Positions 31,240 through 40,399 of a stretch of 51,862 nt of DNA are shown here, one piece after another. Every line of letters begins with the position of its first letter. Position 1 is the first letter of the stretch. Location of the stretch: the NCBI GenBank assembly GCA_016795205.1, contig JAEUHZ010000063.1, forward strand, positions 1-51,862, written 5' to 3'. A model generated the notes under the pieces. The model was given only the letters and a program-made list of their open reading frames with translations, was not told where the DNA came from and did not search any database. The translations under genes were made by a program, and so were the position numbers. The DNA is from Planctomycetota bacterium (GTDB taxonomy: Bacteria > Planctomycetota > UBA1135 > GCA-002686595).

Positions 31240-32643
31240 ATGCCCCCCTGGCTCGAGAAGTCGTACCCGATCCTGCTGCTCCTGATCGCGGTCGCGGTCG
31301 TCGTGTCGCGCCTCCCGAAGGTCGACCTGGGCCACGACGAACGGCTGAAGCAGCGCCGGCGCTGGAACTGGATCGTGCTCGGGCTGACGTACTCGATGCT
31401 GTACTTCGGCCGCTACAACCTGTCCGCGATCGCGGGTGAGTTGGACCAGGCCGGCGTCCTGTCGCGGCGCGAGTTCAACGAGATCGACGGCATCGGGCTG
31501 GCCGTCTACGGCTTGGCATTCCTCCTGAACGGGCCGCTGACCGATCGCTGGGGCGGCCGCGCGACGATCCTGCTCGCGGCCGGCGGCTCGGCCGTCATGA
31601 ACGCCGGGATGGCGCTGGCCATGGCGCGTCACGCCGGAGGCGTTCAGGACGACGCGGCCCACGCCACCCTGAAGACGGCGCTGGTGTGGCTCAACGCGCT
31701 GAACATGTACTTCCAGTCCTTCGGCGCCGTTTCGATCGTCAAGGTCAACGCGCACTGGTTCCACGTGCGCGAGCGCGGCGTCTTGGGCGGCCTGTTTGGG
31801 ATCCTGATCTCGCTGGGCCTGTACTTCTCCTACGACTGGTCGCTGCTCCTGGCGCGCGGCTTCGACTTCGTCGCGCCGTTCTGGGTGCCGGCAGCCGTGC
31901 TGGGCGTCATGTTCCTGGCCGCGCTGCTGGTCGTGCGCGACTCGCCCGCGCACGCCGGGCTGGCCGACTTCGCCACGGGCGACGCCACCAGCGGCCAACT
32001 CCATCCCGACCCGCTCGCGGTCGTGCTCAAGAAGCTCCTGTCGCAGCCGGTGGTCTGGATCCTGGTCGCCATCGAGTTCTGCTCGGGCTTCCTGCGCCAG
32101 GCGGCCATGAAGCAGTTCCGCCCCTACGCCAAGACGCTCGAGCAGGACGCGACCTTCGTCTACGAGAACTGGGGCATGCTGCTGTGCGTGGCCGGCATCC
32201 TGGGCGGCGTTTTCGCCGGCACGATCAGCGACCACGTGTTCGGCTCGCGCCGCGGCCCGGTGGCGTCGATCCTCTACGCCGGGCTGCTCGTGGGCTCGAT
32301 CGGCTGTTGGGTCCTGCTGGGGAACCCCGGCGTCGGCTGGTCGATCGTGTTCATGTCGCTGTGCGTGATCGGCGTGCATGGGATGCTCAGCGGCACCGCG
32401 ACCGCCGACTTCGGCGGCTCGAAGAACGCGGGCGTCGTCACCGGGATCATCGACGGCTTCGTGTACTTGGGAGGCGCGACGCAGTCGGCCATCTTCGCGG
32501 CCTCGCTGCCGACCGGTGACGCGGCCCGGGATCCCGCGAACTGGACGGTCTGGCCCTTGTGGATGACGGGAATCGCGCTCGTCGGCCTGGTGTTCTGCAC
32601 GCGCGTCTGGAACGCGCGGCCCAAGGCGGCCGGCGGGCACTGA
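31240..32643 (+). CDS. OPA-family MFS transporter (GlpT/UhpT-like)
   Basis: 467 aa with about 12 membrane segments. Family marks are YFGRYNLSAI near residue 58, NGPLTDRWGGR between segments 2 and 3, WFHVRERGVLGGLFG, and DFGGSKNAGVVTGIIDGFVYLGG near the end. OPA carriers exchange organic phosphates such as glycerol-3-phosphate or hexose phosphates against phosphate. The exact substrate cannot be read. It is convergent with kdsA and divergent from the HAD gene. A phosphatase and a phosphate-ester carrier side by side could act on the same compound. Confidence 0.9.
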   Translation: MPPWLEKSYPILLLLIAVAVVVSRLPKVDLGHDERLKQRRRWNWIVLGLTYSMLYFGRYNLSAIAGELDQAGVLSRREFNEIDGIGLAVYGLAFLLNGPLTDRWGGRATILLAAGGSAVMNAGMALAMARHAGGVQDDAAHATLKTALVWLNALNMYFQSFGAVSIVKVNAHWFHVRERGVLGGLFGILISLGLYFSYDWSLLLARGFDFVAPFWVPAAVLGVMFLAALLVVRDSPAHAGLADFATGDATSGQLHPDPLAVVLKKLLSQPVVWILVAIEFCSGFLRQAAMKQFRPYAKTLEQDATFVYENWGMLLCVAGILGGVFAGTISDHVFGSRRGPVASILYAGLLVGSIGCWVLLGNPGVGWSIVFMSLCVIGVHGMLSGTATADFGGSKNAGVVTGIIDGFVYLGGATQSAIFAASLPTGDAARDPANWTVWPLWMTGIALVGLVFCTRVWNARPKAAGGH

Positions 32644-32664
32644 GGCGCCGCGGCCTGCGCGGCG

Positions 32665-33498
32665 CTAGGAGCTGGCGCGCACCGCGCGGTGCACCGCCAG
32701 CACGCCGTCCAGCACGCGCTCGAACTCGTCGAGCTTGACCATGTTCGGGCCGTCGCTCGGGCTCTCGTCCGGGCGCGGGTGGACCTCGAAGAAGAGTCCG
32801 TCGACGTTCCCGGTCGCGACCGCCGCGCGCGCCAACGCCGGCACCTTGGTGCGGTCGCCGCCCGTGCGGTCGCCCAGCGCGCCCGGTTCCTGCACCGAGT
32901 GCGTGGCGTCGAACACGACCGGCTTCCCGGTCGCGGACAGGTGCTCGAAGCCCGTCATGTCGACGACCAGGCGGCCGTAGCCGAAGGTCACGCCGCGCTC
33001 GCAGACCAGGACGTTCGGGTTGCCCGCGCGCTCGATCTTCGCGACGACGTTCTGCATGTCCCAAGGCGCCAGGAACTGCCCCTTCTTGACGTGCAAGGCG
33101 CGCTGCGTGGCCGCGGCGGCCAGCACGAGGTCCGTCTGCCGGCACAGGAACGCCGGGATCTGGAGCACGTCGACGAGCTCGGCGACCGCCGCGCACTGCT
33201 CGGGCAGGTGCACGTCCGTGATTGTCGGGCAGCCCAGTCGCGCGCGGACCTCGGCCAACCACTCGAGGCTGTCGAGGCCGGGCCCGCGTCCCGCCGTCGA
33301 GCTGGAGCGGTTGGCCTTGTCGAAGCTGGCCTTGAAGACGAACGGTACCCGGCGCGGCCCGCAGATCTCGGCCACGCGCCCGGCGATCTCGTGCGTCAGG
33401 TCGCGCGATTCGAGCACGCAAGGGCCGGCGATCAGGAACAGCTCGCCGCCGCCGAAGCGGCGGCCGGCGATCTCGATGGTGGGGCGCGTCGTCGGCAT
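32665..33498 (-). CDS. kdsA: 3-deoxy-8-phosphooctulonate synthase
   Basis: 277 aa from ATG 33498. It condenses PEP and arabinose 5-phosphate to Kdo-8-phosphate for lipopolysaccharide. Blocks seen are FLIAGPCVLES, FVFKASFDKANRSS, TDVHLPEQCAAVAELVDVLQIPAFLCRQTDL, VKKGQFLAPWDM, VCERGVTFGYG, VVFDATHSVQ and FFEVHPRPDESPSDGPNM. It implies a Kdo-containing outer membrane. It lies 7 bases downstream of the lipid kinase gene, so the two are likely one operon. The longer start at 33561 would overlap the kinase gene. Confidence 0.96.
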   Translation of the reverse strand: MPTTRPTIEIAGRRFGGGELFLIAGPCVLESRDLTHEIAGRVAEICGPRRVPFVFKASFDKANRSSSTAGRGPGLDSLEWLAEVRARLGCPTITDVHLPEQCAAVAELVDVLQIPAFLCRQTDLVLAAAATQRALHVKKGQFLAPWDMQNVVAKIERAGNPNVLVCERGVTFGYGRLVVDMTGFEHLSATGKPVVFDATHSVQEPGALGDRTGGDRTKVPALARAAVATGNVDGLFFEVHPRPDESPSDGPNMVKLDEFERVLDGVLAVHRAVRASS

Positions 33499-33505
33499 GC
33501 GCGCG

Positions 33506-34381
33506 TCAGGGTACCAGGATGCGACACGCTTCGGCCTCGACGACCAGCTCGAACGGGGCATGGCCGGCCGCGTCGCCGTCGACCTGGAGCGGCACCGGGT
33601 GCGAGCTCGCTACGCGGAAGCGGCGGCCGGAGACACGCTCCACGCCGCCACCGGGGAAGCGCGCGAACAGTCCGCGCGCGGCGTGGCGCAGGAGCCCGAG
33701 ACGCGAACGCGCCGGGAACAGATAGGCCTCGAAGCGGCCGTCGTCGAGCACGCGATCGCAAGCCAAGCTCGGCCAGCCGGCGTAGTGCACGACGTTCGCG
33801 ACGAGCACCAGGCCGAACGCGCCGGGGAGCAGGCGGCCGTCGACCTCGACGGAGAGCTGGGGGGCCTGATAGCGCGCGAGCTCCGACAACGCGGCGCGCG
33901 CCCACGTGAAGCGCGTGATCGGGCCGCGCCGGATCCGCTCGAGCGCGTGCACGACGGCCGCGTCGTAGCCGGCGCTCGCGCCCAGGAAGCAGAGCCGCCC
34001 CGCGACGCGCGCCAGGTCGACGCGCTGGGACTTCCCCGCGGCGACGACGCGCGCCAGCGCGGCCGGAGCGCGCGGCAGCGCGAGGTCCCGCGCCAGGACG
34101 TTGGCCGTGCCGAGCGCGAGCTGCGCGACCGGGATCGCGCGGTCGGCGAGCCCCGACAGGACCTCGCTCAGGGTCCCGTCGCCGCCGACCGCCACGATGG
34201 CCGTGACGCCCGGATCCAGGCGCGCAACCCGCGCGCGGGCGTCGCCGCGCGCCGTCGTGAGGAAGGTCTCGCTCGCGAGGCCCTGCGCGTCGAGCGCCAG
34301 CCCCAGCGCTCGCGCAGCGCGTGCGCCGCGCCCCCGTCCGGCGACGGGGTTGGCGACGACGAGGACACGGCGCGTGGGCAT
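33506..34381 (-). CDS. Diacylglycerol/sphingosine kinase-like lipid kinase
   Basis: 291 aa from ATG 34381, with GGAGGG 5 bases upstream. The N-terminal catalytic domain has VVANPVAGRGRG, IVAVGGDGTLSEVLSGL and LALGTANVLARDLALP; the C-terminal beta domain has LGASAGYDAAVVHAL and VPLQVDGDAAG. This is the YegS/DgkB family, which phosphorylates a lipid hydroxyl. It sits immediately before kdsA, so an envelope-lipid role is likely. It is divergent from the RmlD-like gene by 56 bases. Confidence 0.9.
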   Translation of the reverse strand: MPTRRVLVVANPVAGRGRGARAARALGLALDAQGLASETFLTTARGDARARVARLDPGVTAIVAVGGDGTLSEVLSGLADRAIPVAQLALGTANVLARDLALPRAPAALARVVAAGKSQRVDLARVAGRLCFLGASAGYDAAVVHALERIRRGPITRFTWARAALSELARYQAPQLSVEVDGRLLPGAFGLVLVANVVHYAGWPSLACDRVLDDGRFEAYLFPARSRLGLLRHAARGLFARFPGGGVERVSGRRFRVASSHPVPLQVDGDAAGHAPFELVVEAEACRILVP

Positions 34382-34425
34382 GAGCCCTCCTAGGATCGTT
34401 CCTCGACCGCGCCAGCGTCCAGCGC

Positions 34426-34431
34426 TAGGTT
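34426..34431 (+). promoter_or_regulatory. Possible -10 element giving a leaderless RmlD-like mRNA
   Basis: TAGGTT lies only 6 bases before the GTG start at 34438. Transcription starting 7 bases after a -10 box would begin at the start codon itself. There is no Shine-Dalgarno sequence in the gap. Confidence 0.35.
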
Positions 34432-34437
34432 CCCGCG

Positions 34438-35319
34438 GTGCGGCGTCGTTGCCTGGTGCTGGGCGGAACGGGCTTCCTGGGCGTGCACGTGCTGCGCGCC
34501 GCGCGGGCGGCTGGGCTCGAGACCTGGTGCGCGGCGCGTCAGCCCTCGCCGCTCGCGGGCCCGGCGTTCCAGGCGCTCGATGCCGAGGATTCCGGCGCGC
34601 TCGGGCCGCTCCTGGCGGAGCTCGCGCCGGTCTGCGTCGTGAACTGCATCGCCCTGGCGCGGGTCTCGGACTGCGAACGTGCACCCGAGCGCGCGCGCGC
34701 GCTCAACGCGGAGTTCCCGGGGCGTCTCGCGCGTCTCGCGCGGGCGCGTGGCATCCGGCTGGTCCACGTTTCGACCGACCTCGTCTTCGGAGACCGCCCG
34801 GCTCCGCCGGCGGGGTTCGCGGAGGACGACGAGCCCGGCCCGGTCTCGGCGTACGGGGCCACGAAGCTGGCGGGGGAGCGCGCGGTCCTGGCGGCCGAGC
34901 CGCGCGCGCTCGTCGCGCGGCTCCCGCTCCTGTGCGGCGCTTCCTTCGGCCGGGAGCTCGGCGCGAGCGACGCCGTCGTCGCCGCGGTGCGCCGCGGCGA
35001 GCGCCCGCGCCTCTTCACGGACGAGGTCCGCACGCCGCTCGACGCGGCCGACGCGGCGCGGGCGCTGGTCGAGCTCGCGGCTCGCGACCTCGCGGGCCGG
35101 CTGCACCTCGCCGGGCCAGAACGGCTCACGCGCCTGGAACTGGGCCTGCGCGCGCTGGCCGCCGCCGGCTGCGCCGACCCGCGCGCGCAGGTCGACGCTG
35201 CGGTGCGTGCCGGCGAGCACGCGCGGCGGCCGGCGGACGTGGCCCTCGACAGCGCGCGCGCCCGGCGGCTGCTCGTGTCGCCGCTCCCGGCGCCGGGAAC
35301 GCCGCGGGCCGGGCCCTGA
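34438..35319 (+). CDS. RmlD-like NAD(P)-dependent sugar reductase
   Basis: 293 aa. An extended SDR fold starts with GGTGFLGVHVLRAA. It has VVNCIALARVSDCE, the catalytic Ser-Thr region in VHVSTDLVFGD and YGATKLAGE (Tyr and Lys), and a C-terminal substrate part with TDEVRTPLDAADAARALVELA. This fits the dTDP-4-dehydrorhamnose reductase family, but no other rhamnose gene lies nearby, so the substrate could differ. The 55 bases after it hold a GGGGGAGGA ribosome binding site for the next gene. Confidence 0.85.
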   Translation: MRRRCLVLGGTGFLGVHVLRAARAAGLETWCAARQPSPLAGPAFQALDAEDSGALGPLLAELAPVCVVNCIALARVSDCERAPERARALNAEFPGRLARLARARGIRLVHVSTDLVFGDRPAPPAGFAEDDEPGPVSAYGATKLAGERAVLAAEPRALVARLPLLCGASFGRELGASDAVVAAVRRGERPRLFTDEVRTPLDAADAARALVELAARDLAGRLHLAGPERLTRLELGLRALAAAGCADPRAQVDAAVRAGEHARRPADVALDSARARRLLVSPLPAPGTPRAGP

Positions 35320-35374
35320 ACCGACCTGGGCCGCCGCGATTGCGGCCGGGCCGCCGGTGGGGGAGGATCACGCC

Positions 35375-36757
35375 GTGCGAAGCGCGCTGCTCGTCCTGTG
35401 CTGCGTGTGCGTCGCGGGCCTCCTGGCGCTCGCGTTTCGCGCGCTGCGCGAGCCCGGGGCTGCGCCGGCTGCGCCCGTGAGCGGACCGGAGCCAGCGCAG
35501 GACGCGGCGCGCGTCGCCGCGCTGGAACGGGAGCTGTCGGCGATCCGCGCGGAGGTCGATGCGCTGCGTCAACAGCCGGTGGCCAGAGCCCGCACGAGCA
35601 CCGAGTCCGCACCGCGGCCGGCCGCCGTGCCCGCGAGCCTCGACCGCGAGCCTGCCTGGTTCCTGCGCGAGTACGAACGCTCGTTCGAGGGGCGCAAGGG
35701 CGGCTCGACGTACTTCCGGCTGGCGGTCGAGGCCTTCGTGGTCGACCTCGCGCCCGCGCTCGCGCGGCGTCTGGCGGACCGGGCTGCGGACCCGGACTTC
35801 CGCACGGCGCTGGCCACCATCGCCGGCGACCGGCGACTGGCTGGCGAGGGTGCCCTCGTCGAGGCGCTGTTCGCGGCGCTGCTCGACGCGCGTCCGGAGG
35901 AACTGGGCCTGGCCGCGCTGGAGTCGCTCGGCATCCTGGGCGGTGCCGCCACGGGGGCGGGCCTGGAGAAGGCCTGGCCGTCGCTCTCCAGCGAGGCGCT
36001 GCGCGAGCGGGCGTTGGTCGTGATCCTGGACCTGGCGGCGCCCGAGCCGAATCGAGCGCTCGCGCGCCTCTTCGCGCGAGCCGCCAAGCCCTCCGATCGC
36101 GCGCGACTCGTCGCGCGCGCGAGCCCCGACCCCGCGGCGAGCGCGCTCGAGGTCCTGCGACCGGCCTCGACGGACGAGGAAACCGTGCGGGTCGCCGCGG
36201 CGGAGCGTCTGCGGGCGCTGCGGGGGCCGGCCTTCCTCGCGTTCGTCGAGGAGTGGCTGGGTTACGAGCGTGTGGAGCGCGTGCGGCGCCTGCTGGGCGC
36301 CGCCCGCGAGGAGCTGGCGCGAGTCCCGAACTACGCGCCCGAGCAGGCCATCGGGCCGCCCGACGCGGTGGCCGGCCAAGACCATCCCAAGGCCTGGGCG
36401 AGCAGCAAGGCCGACATGGGGCTCCAGTGGCTCGAGCTCTCGTACGCGCCACCGCGTCGCGCGAGCGGCCTGCGCATCCACGAGGTGTGCGTCGCGGGCG
36501 CGGTCGTGCGCGTCATCGGGATCGACGCGCAGGGCACCGAGCGCGAGCTGTGGTCGGGTGCCGACCCCACGAGCACTCCGGGCGTCTTCGCGCTCGATTT
36601 CGCCGCCACGGCCTGGGCCGTCGCACGTGTGCGGATCGTGCTCGACACGGATCGTGCAGCGGGCTGGAACGAGATCGATGCCGTCGAGCTCGTGGGCCCG
36701 GATGGATCGGCCTGGGCCACGGGCGCCGCGGCCAGCTCGTGGTACGGACAGCGATGA
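35375..36757 (+). CDS. Membrane-anchored protein with coiled coil and C-terminal discoidin-like domain
   Basis: 460 aa from GTG 35375, with GGGAGGA 8 bases upstream. A signal anchor (LLVLCCVCVAGLLALAF) is followed by a short coiled coil (AALERELSAIRAEVDALRQQ, residues about 48-68), a helical repeat region rich in Ala and Leu (about 90-310), and a beta domain (about 320-450) beginning NYAPEQAIGPPDAVAG and ending WNEIDAVELVG, like F5/8-type C sugar-binding modules. Function is unknown; it may bind surface glycans. Its TGA overlaps the ATG of the next gene. Confidence 0.72.
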   Translation: MRSALLVLCCVCVAGLLALAFRALREPGAAPAAPVSGPEPAQDAARVAALERELSAIRAEVDALRQQPVARARTSTESAPRPAAVPASLDREPAWFLREYERSFEGRKGGSTYFRLAVEAFVVDLAPALARRLADRAADPDFRTALATIAGDRRLAGEGALVEALFAALLDARPEELGLAALESLGILGGAATGAGLEKAWPSLSSEALRERALVVILDLAAPEPNRALARLFARAAKPSDRARLVARASPDPAASALEVLRPASTDEETVRVAAAERLRALRGPAFLAFVEEWLGYERVERVRRLLGAAREELARVPNYAPEQAIGPPDAVAGQDHPKAWASSKADMGLQWLELSYAPPRRASGLRIHEVCVAGAVVRVIGIDAQGTERELWSGADPTSTPGVFALDFAATAWAVARVRIVLDTDRAAGWNEIDAVELVGPDGSAWATGAAASSWYGQR

Positions 36758-37365
36758 GGCACGGCTGCGTGCCGCTCGCGCTCTCCTGCGTGGCGCTGCT
36801 CGTCGGCTGCGAGGCGCAGCGCGCCGGGCTCCAGCCCGAGCCGGCGCGCGAGGGGCCCGCCGTCGTCGCCCAGCGCTTCGAGATCGAGCTGTGGGAGCTG
36901 CCACTGGCGCGTGCCGAGCAGCTCTTCCACGGCGCCGACCCGATCTCGTCGACGGTCGCGCTGCTCGTCGACGAGCGCGGCCTGCGGAAGCCGCTGCGCG
37001 AGCTCGCCGCGCGCGATCCGGCCGTGCGGCGCTTCGAGCGCGCCGCGTTCGAGGCCGCGGCCGGCGCGCGCGGGATCCTGCCGCCGCGCGTCGGCGGCTC
37101 CGCGGAACGTTCGTGGAGCGACGGCCTGCGGCTCGAGCTCGGCGTGCCCGCCGACGCGGGCTGGGCCGAGCAGCGCCTGGAGTTCGAGGCCGTGTGGACC
37201 TCGCCGCAGGGCGAGCGGCTGGCCTCCGCCTCCGGCTCGATCCGCTGGTCGCCCGGGCGCGACGTGGCCCTGTGGTGCCTGCCCTCGCGGATCCTGGCCG
37301 ATCTGCCCGAGCCGCGCACCGCGCGCGCCGTCGTCGCGCACGTGCGGATCGTGCCGCGCCTGTGA
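36754..37365 (+). CDS. Putative lipoprotein of unknown function
   Basis: 203 aa. The lipobox is in LSCVALLVGC (Cys19). The mature part contains FEIELWELPLARAEQLF and a beta-rich second half (LRLELGVPADAG, RLEFEAVWTSPQG). I do not recognise the family. The ATG overlaps the stop of the discoidin-like protein gene (ATGA), so the two are coupled and may act together at the membrane. Confidence 0.72.
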   Translation: MRHGCVPLALSCVALLVGCEAQRAGLQPEPAREGPAVVAQRFEIELWELPLARAEQLFHGADPISSTVALLVDERGLRKPLRELAARDPAVRRFERAAFEAAAGARGILPPRVGGSAERSWSDGLRLELGVPADAGWAEQRLEFEAVWTSPQGERLASASGSIRWSPGRDVALWCLPSRILADLPEPRTARAVVAHVRIVPRL

Positions 37366-37406
37366 GCACCAGGCCGGCGCGCGCTTGACCCCTGCTGTCG
37401 CCACGG

Positions 37407-40124
37407 ATGAAGTGGCCGGCCTGCATGGAAGCACCGACGCGCACCACGGAGCTGTCGACGCGCTACGCGCCGGCCGAGTTCGAGCACGAAGTCTACGAGC
37501 GCTGGCTGGCCAGCGGCGGGTTCACCCCGGCCCGGGACGCGGCCCTCCGGAAGCCCTTCGTGATCATGATCCCGCCGCCGAACGTGACCGGCGTGCTGCA
37601 CATGGGGCACGCGCTGAACGGCACGATCCAGGACGTGATCGTGCGCTACCGGCGCATGCAGGGCTTCGACGCGCTGTGGCTCCCGGGCACGGACCACGCC
37701 GGCATCGCCACGCAGGCGGTCGTCGAGCGCAAGCTCTACGAGGAAGAGAAGCTGACCCGCAACGACCTCGGTCGGGACGCCTTCCTGGCGCGGGTCTGGG
37801 CCTGGAAGGAGGAGCACGGCAGCTACATCCTCCAGCAGTATCGACGCTTGGGAGCGTCGTGCGACTGGTCGCGCACGCGCTTCACGATGGAGCCGCACAT
37901 GTCGCGCGCCGTGCGCGAGAGCTTCGTGCGCCTGTTCGAGAAGGGCCTCGTGTACCGCGGCGCACGTCTCGTGAACTGGGACTGCGTGCTGCAGACCGCC
38001 GTCAGCGACGACGAGATCGAGTACGTCCCGAAGAAAGACAAGCTCTACCCGCTGCGCTATCCGGTGAAGGGCCGCGCGGGGGAGTTCGTCACGGTCGCGA
38101 CCACGCGGCCCGAGACGATGCTGGGCGACACGGGCGTCGCCGTGAACCCGGCCGACGCGCGCTACGCGCACCTGCATGGCGCCACGCTGGTCCTGCCGCT
38201 CGTCGGGCGCGAGATCCCGATCGTCCTCGACGAAGGGGTCGAGATGGACTTCGGCACGGGCGCCGTGAAGGTCACGCCGGGCCACGATCCGGCCGACTAC
38301 GAACGCGGCACCCGCTTCCGGCTGCCGATCGTGAACCTGTACGAGAAGGACGGCCGCCTGAACGATAACGGCGGTCCGTTCGCGGGGCTCCCGCGCGAGA
38401 AGGCGCGCGATGCCGTCGTCAAGGCGCTCGACGAGCTGGGCCTGCTGGGCAAGGTCGAGGACTACCAGCACAACGTCGCCGTCTCCGACCGCAGCAAGAG
38501 CATCATCGAGCCCCTCGTCAGCGAGCAGTGGTTCGTGAGGATGAAACCCCTGGCCGAGCCGGCGATCCGCGCCGCGCGGTCGGGTCGGCTGCAGTTTCGT
38601 CCGGAACGTTGGCAGAAGGTCTACCTCGACTGGCTCGAGAACGTGCACGACTGGTGCATCAGCCGCCAACTGTGGTGGGGGCACCAGATCCCGGTCTGGT
38701 ACGACGAGGACGGCGTGCCCGTGGCCTCGCGCACCGACCTCGCGATCGGCTCGCGGCACCCCCGGACCGGGAAATCCATCGTCCGTCAGGACGAGGACGT
38801 GCTCGACACCTGGGCCTCGTCGTGGCTGTGGCCGTTCGCCACGCTCGGCTGGCCCGACCAGACGCCGGACCTCGCGCGCTTCTATCCGACGCAGTTCCTC
38901 TCGACCGCCCGCGAGATCATCTACCTGTGGGTCGCGCGCATGGTCATGGCGGGGTACGAGTTCCTCGACCACCTGCCCGAGGAGCAGCGCTGCCCGTTCG
39001 ACGTCGTCAACGTGCACGCGACGGTCCTCGACGCGAAGGGCCGGCGCATGTCGAAGTCGGCCGGCAACGGCATCGACCCGATCGAGCTGATCGACAAGTA
39101 CGGGGCGGATGCCACGCGCTACTCGCTGATCCTGCTCACCAAGGAGGGGCAGGACGTCAAGCTGGCTCCCGACCGCATCGAGCAGGGCTTCCGCTTCACG
39201 AACAAGCTGTGGAACGCGGCGCGCTTCGCGTTGATGAACGTCGCGGGCAAGCCAGCCGCGGATCCGACCGCGCCCGACGCGGACCTGCGCGTCGAGGATC
39301 GCTGGATCCTCTCGCGGCTCGAGCGCGCGCGGCGCGAGACGACGGCGGCGCTCGAGGAGTACCGCCTGAACGACGCCGCCACGCTGCTCTACAAGTTCGT
39401 CTGGAACGACCTGTGCGACTGGTACCTGGAGCTGGTCAAGCCGCGCCTGTCGAGCGCGGAGGATCCGTCCGGCGCTGTGGCGCGCGGGACGCTCGTGCGC
39501 GTCTTGGCCGACACGCTGGGCTTGCTCCACCCGTTCACGCCCTACGTGACCGAGGTCCTGTGGAGGTCGCTGCACGAGACCATCGGCCGCGAGGCCGGCC
39601 TGCTGATGAACGCGACCTGGCCCGATGGCCGGGGGCTCACGCTCGATCCAGAGGCCGAGGCCGAAATGCAGGTCCTGCAGGACCTCGTCGGTGCCGTGCG
39701 GCAGGTGCGCAACCTGACGACCCTGGGCGATCGCCAGCCGCTCGAGGCGCGCATCGCCGCGCCGCGCGACTTCGAGCGCGGTGTGCTCGAGCGTCACGCG
39801 GACACGATCCGCGCGCTGGCGCACCTCTCGTCGTGCGCGGTGGCCGCCAAGGTCGAGCGCCCGAGGGCCTCGGCGGTGGCTGTCGTCGGCGGCATCGAGG
39901 CCGTCGTGCTGCTCGGTGAGGGCGTGGACCTCGGGAAGCTCCACGACGTGCTCAAGCGCCGCCTCGAGAAGGTCCGCTCCGGCATCGCTGGCGTGGACGC
40001 CAAGCTCGCGAACGCCGCGTTCATCGAGCGTGCCGACCCCGAGGTCGTGGCCGAGGAGCGCACCCGTCGTCTGGAACTCGCGCTCGAGGCCACGCTGCTG
40101 GAGCGCAACCTGGCTGGATTCTGA
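37407..40124 (+). CDS. valS: Valyl-tRNA synthetase
   Basis: 905 aa (ATG 37407; a second ATG at 37425 would give 899 aa). The class I signatures are HMGH in NVTGVLHMGHALNGTI and RMSKS in DAKGRRMSKSAGNGIDP. The editing domain includes TTRPETMLGDTGVAVNP and MDFGTGAVKVTPGHDPADY. The anticodon-binding part ends in a typical C-terminal coiled coil (LKRRLEKVRSGIAGVDAKLANAAFIERAD). It is complete and in the usual length range. The following 275 bases up to the FGE-like gene contain nothing recognisable. Confidence 0.97.
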   Translation: MKWPACMEAPTRTTELSTRYAPAEFEHEVYERWLASGGFTPARDAALRKPFVIMIPPPNVTGVLHMGHALNGTIQDVIVRYRRMQGFDALWLPGTDHAGIATQAVVERKLYEEEKLTRNDLGRDAFLARVWAWKEEHGSYILQQYRRLGASCDWSRTRFTMEPHMSRAVRESFVRLFEKGLVYRGARLVNWDCVLQTAVSDDEIEYVPKKDKLYPLRYPVKGRAGEFVTVATTRPETMLGDTGVAVNPADARYAHLHGATLVLPLVGREIPIVLDEGVEMDFGTGAVKVTPGHDPADYERGTRFRLPIVNLYEKDGRLNDNGGPFAGLPREKARDAVVKALDELGLLGKVEDYQHNVAVSDRSKSIIEPLVSEQWFVRMKPLAEPAIRAARSGRLQFRPERWQKVYLDWLENVHDWCISRQLWWGHQIPVWYDEDGVPVASRTDLAIGSRHPRTGKSIVRQDEDVLDTWASSWLWPFATLGWPDQTPDLARFYPTQFLSTAREIIYLWVARMVMAGYEFLDHLPEEQRCPFDVVNVHATVLDAKGRRMSKSAGNGIDPIELIDKYGADATRYSLILLTKEGQDVKLAPDRIEQGFRFTNKLWNAARFALMNVAGKPAADPTAPDADLRVEDRWILSRLERARRETTAALEEYRLNDAATLLYKFVWNDLCDWYLELVKPRLSSAEDPSGAVARGTLVRVLADTLGLLHPFTPYVTEVLWRSLHETIGREAGLLMNATWPDGRGLTLDPEAEAEMQVLQDLVGAVRQVRNLTTLGDRQPLEARIAAPRDFERGVLERHADTIRALAHLSSCAVAAKVERPRASAVAVVGGIEAVVLLGEGVDLGKLHDVLKRRLEKVRSGIAGVDAKLANAAFIERADPEVVAEERTRRLELALEATLLERNLAGF

Positions 40125-40399
40125 CCGGGACGGGTCGGGACTCGGTGGACAGCGCAGGTCGCGGCCCAACCATCCGGTCCTGGTCCGCTCCGGACGAAAG
40201 GCAGCGCCACCTCACGCGGCTTCGCCCATGGCAGTGACCAGTCTCCCGGCTGGCCCCGGGCAGGGAACGGCCGCCCGACTTGTGCTGCGTCCCAACGCTG
40301 GCCAGGAGAACCGTGCGGCGCACGAGTGCGTCGGGCCCGCTGCGCAGCCCGGGTCGCCGGTGGTCACGCGCCCAGGGGCTAGGTGCCTGTCCCGCGCCC

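Noticed and set aside
40382..40393. GGTGCCTGTCCC motif beside the FGE-like stop codon
   Set aside because: This string is known to me from repeat and transposon ends in other bacteria, but only one copy is seen here, with no partner arm, so it may be chance.
40125..40399. 275-base gap between valS and the FGE-like gene
   Set aside because: I looked for an RNA gene or insertion sequence remnant. Only short GC-rich stems were seen, which are expected by chance.
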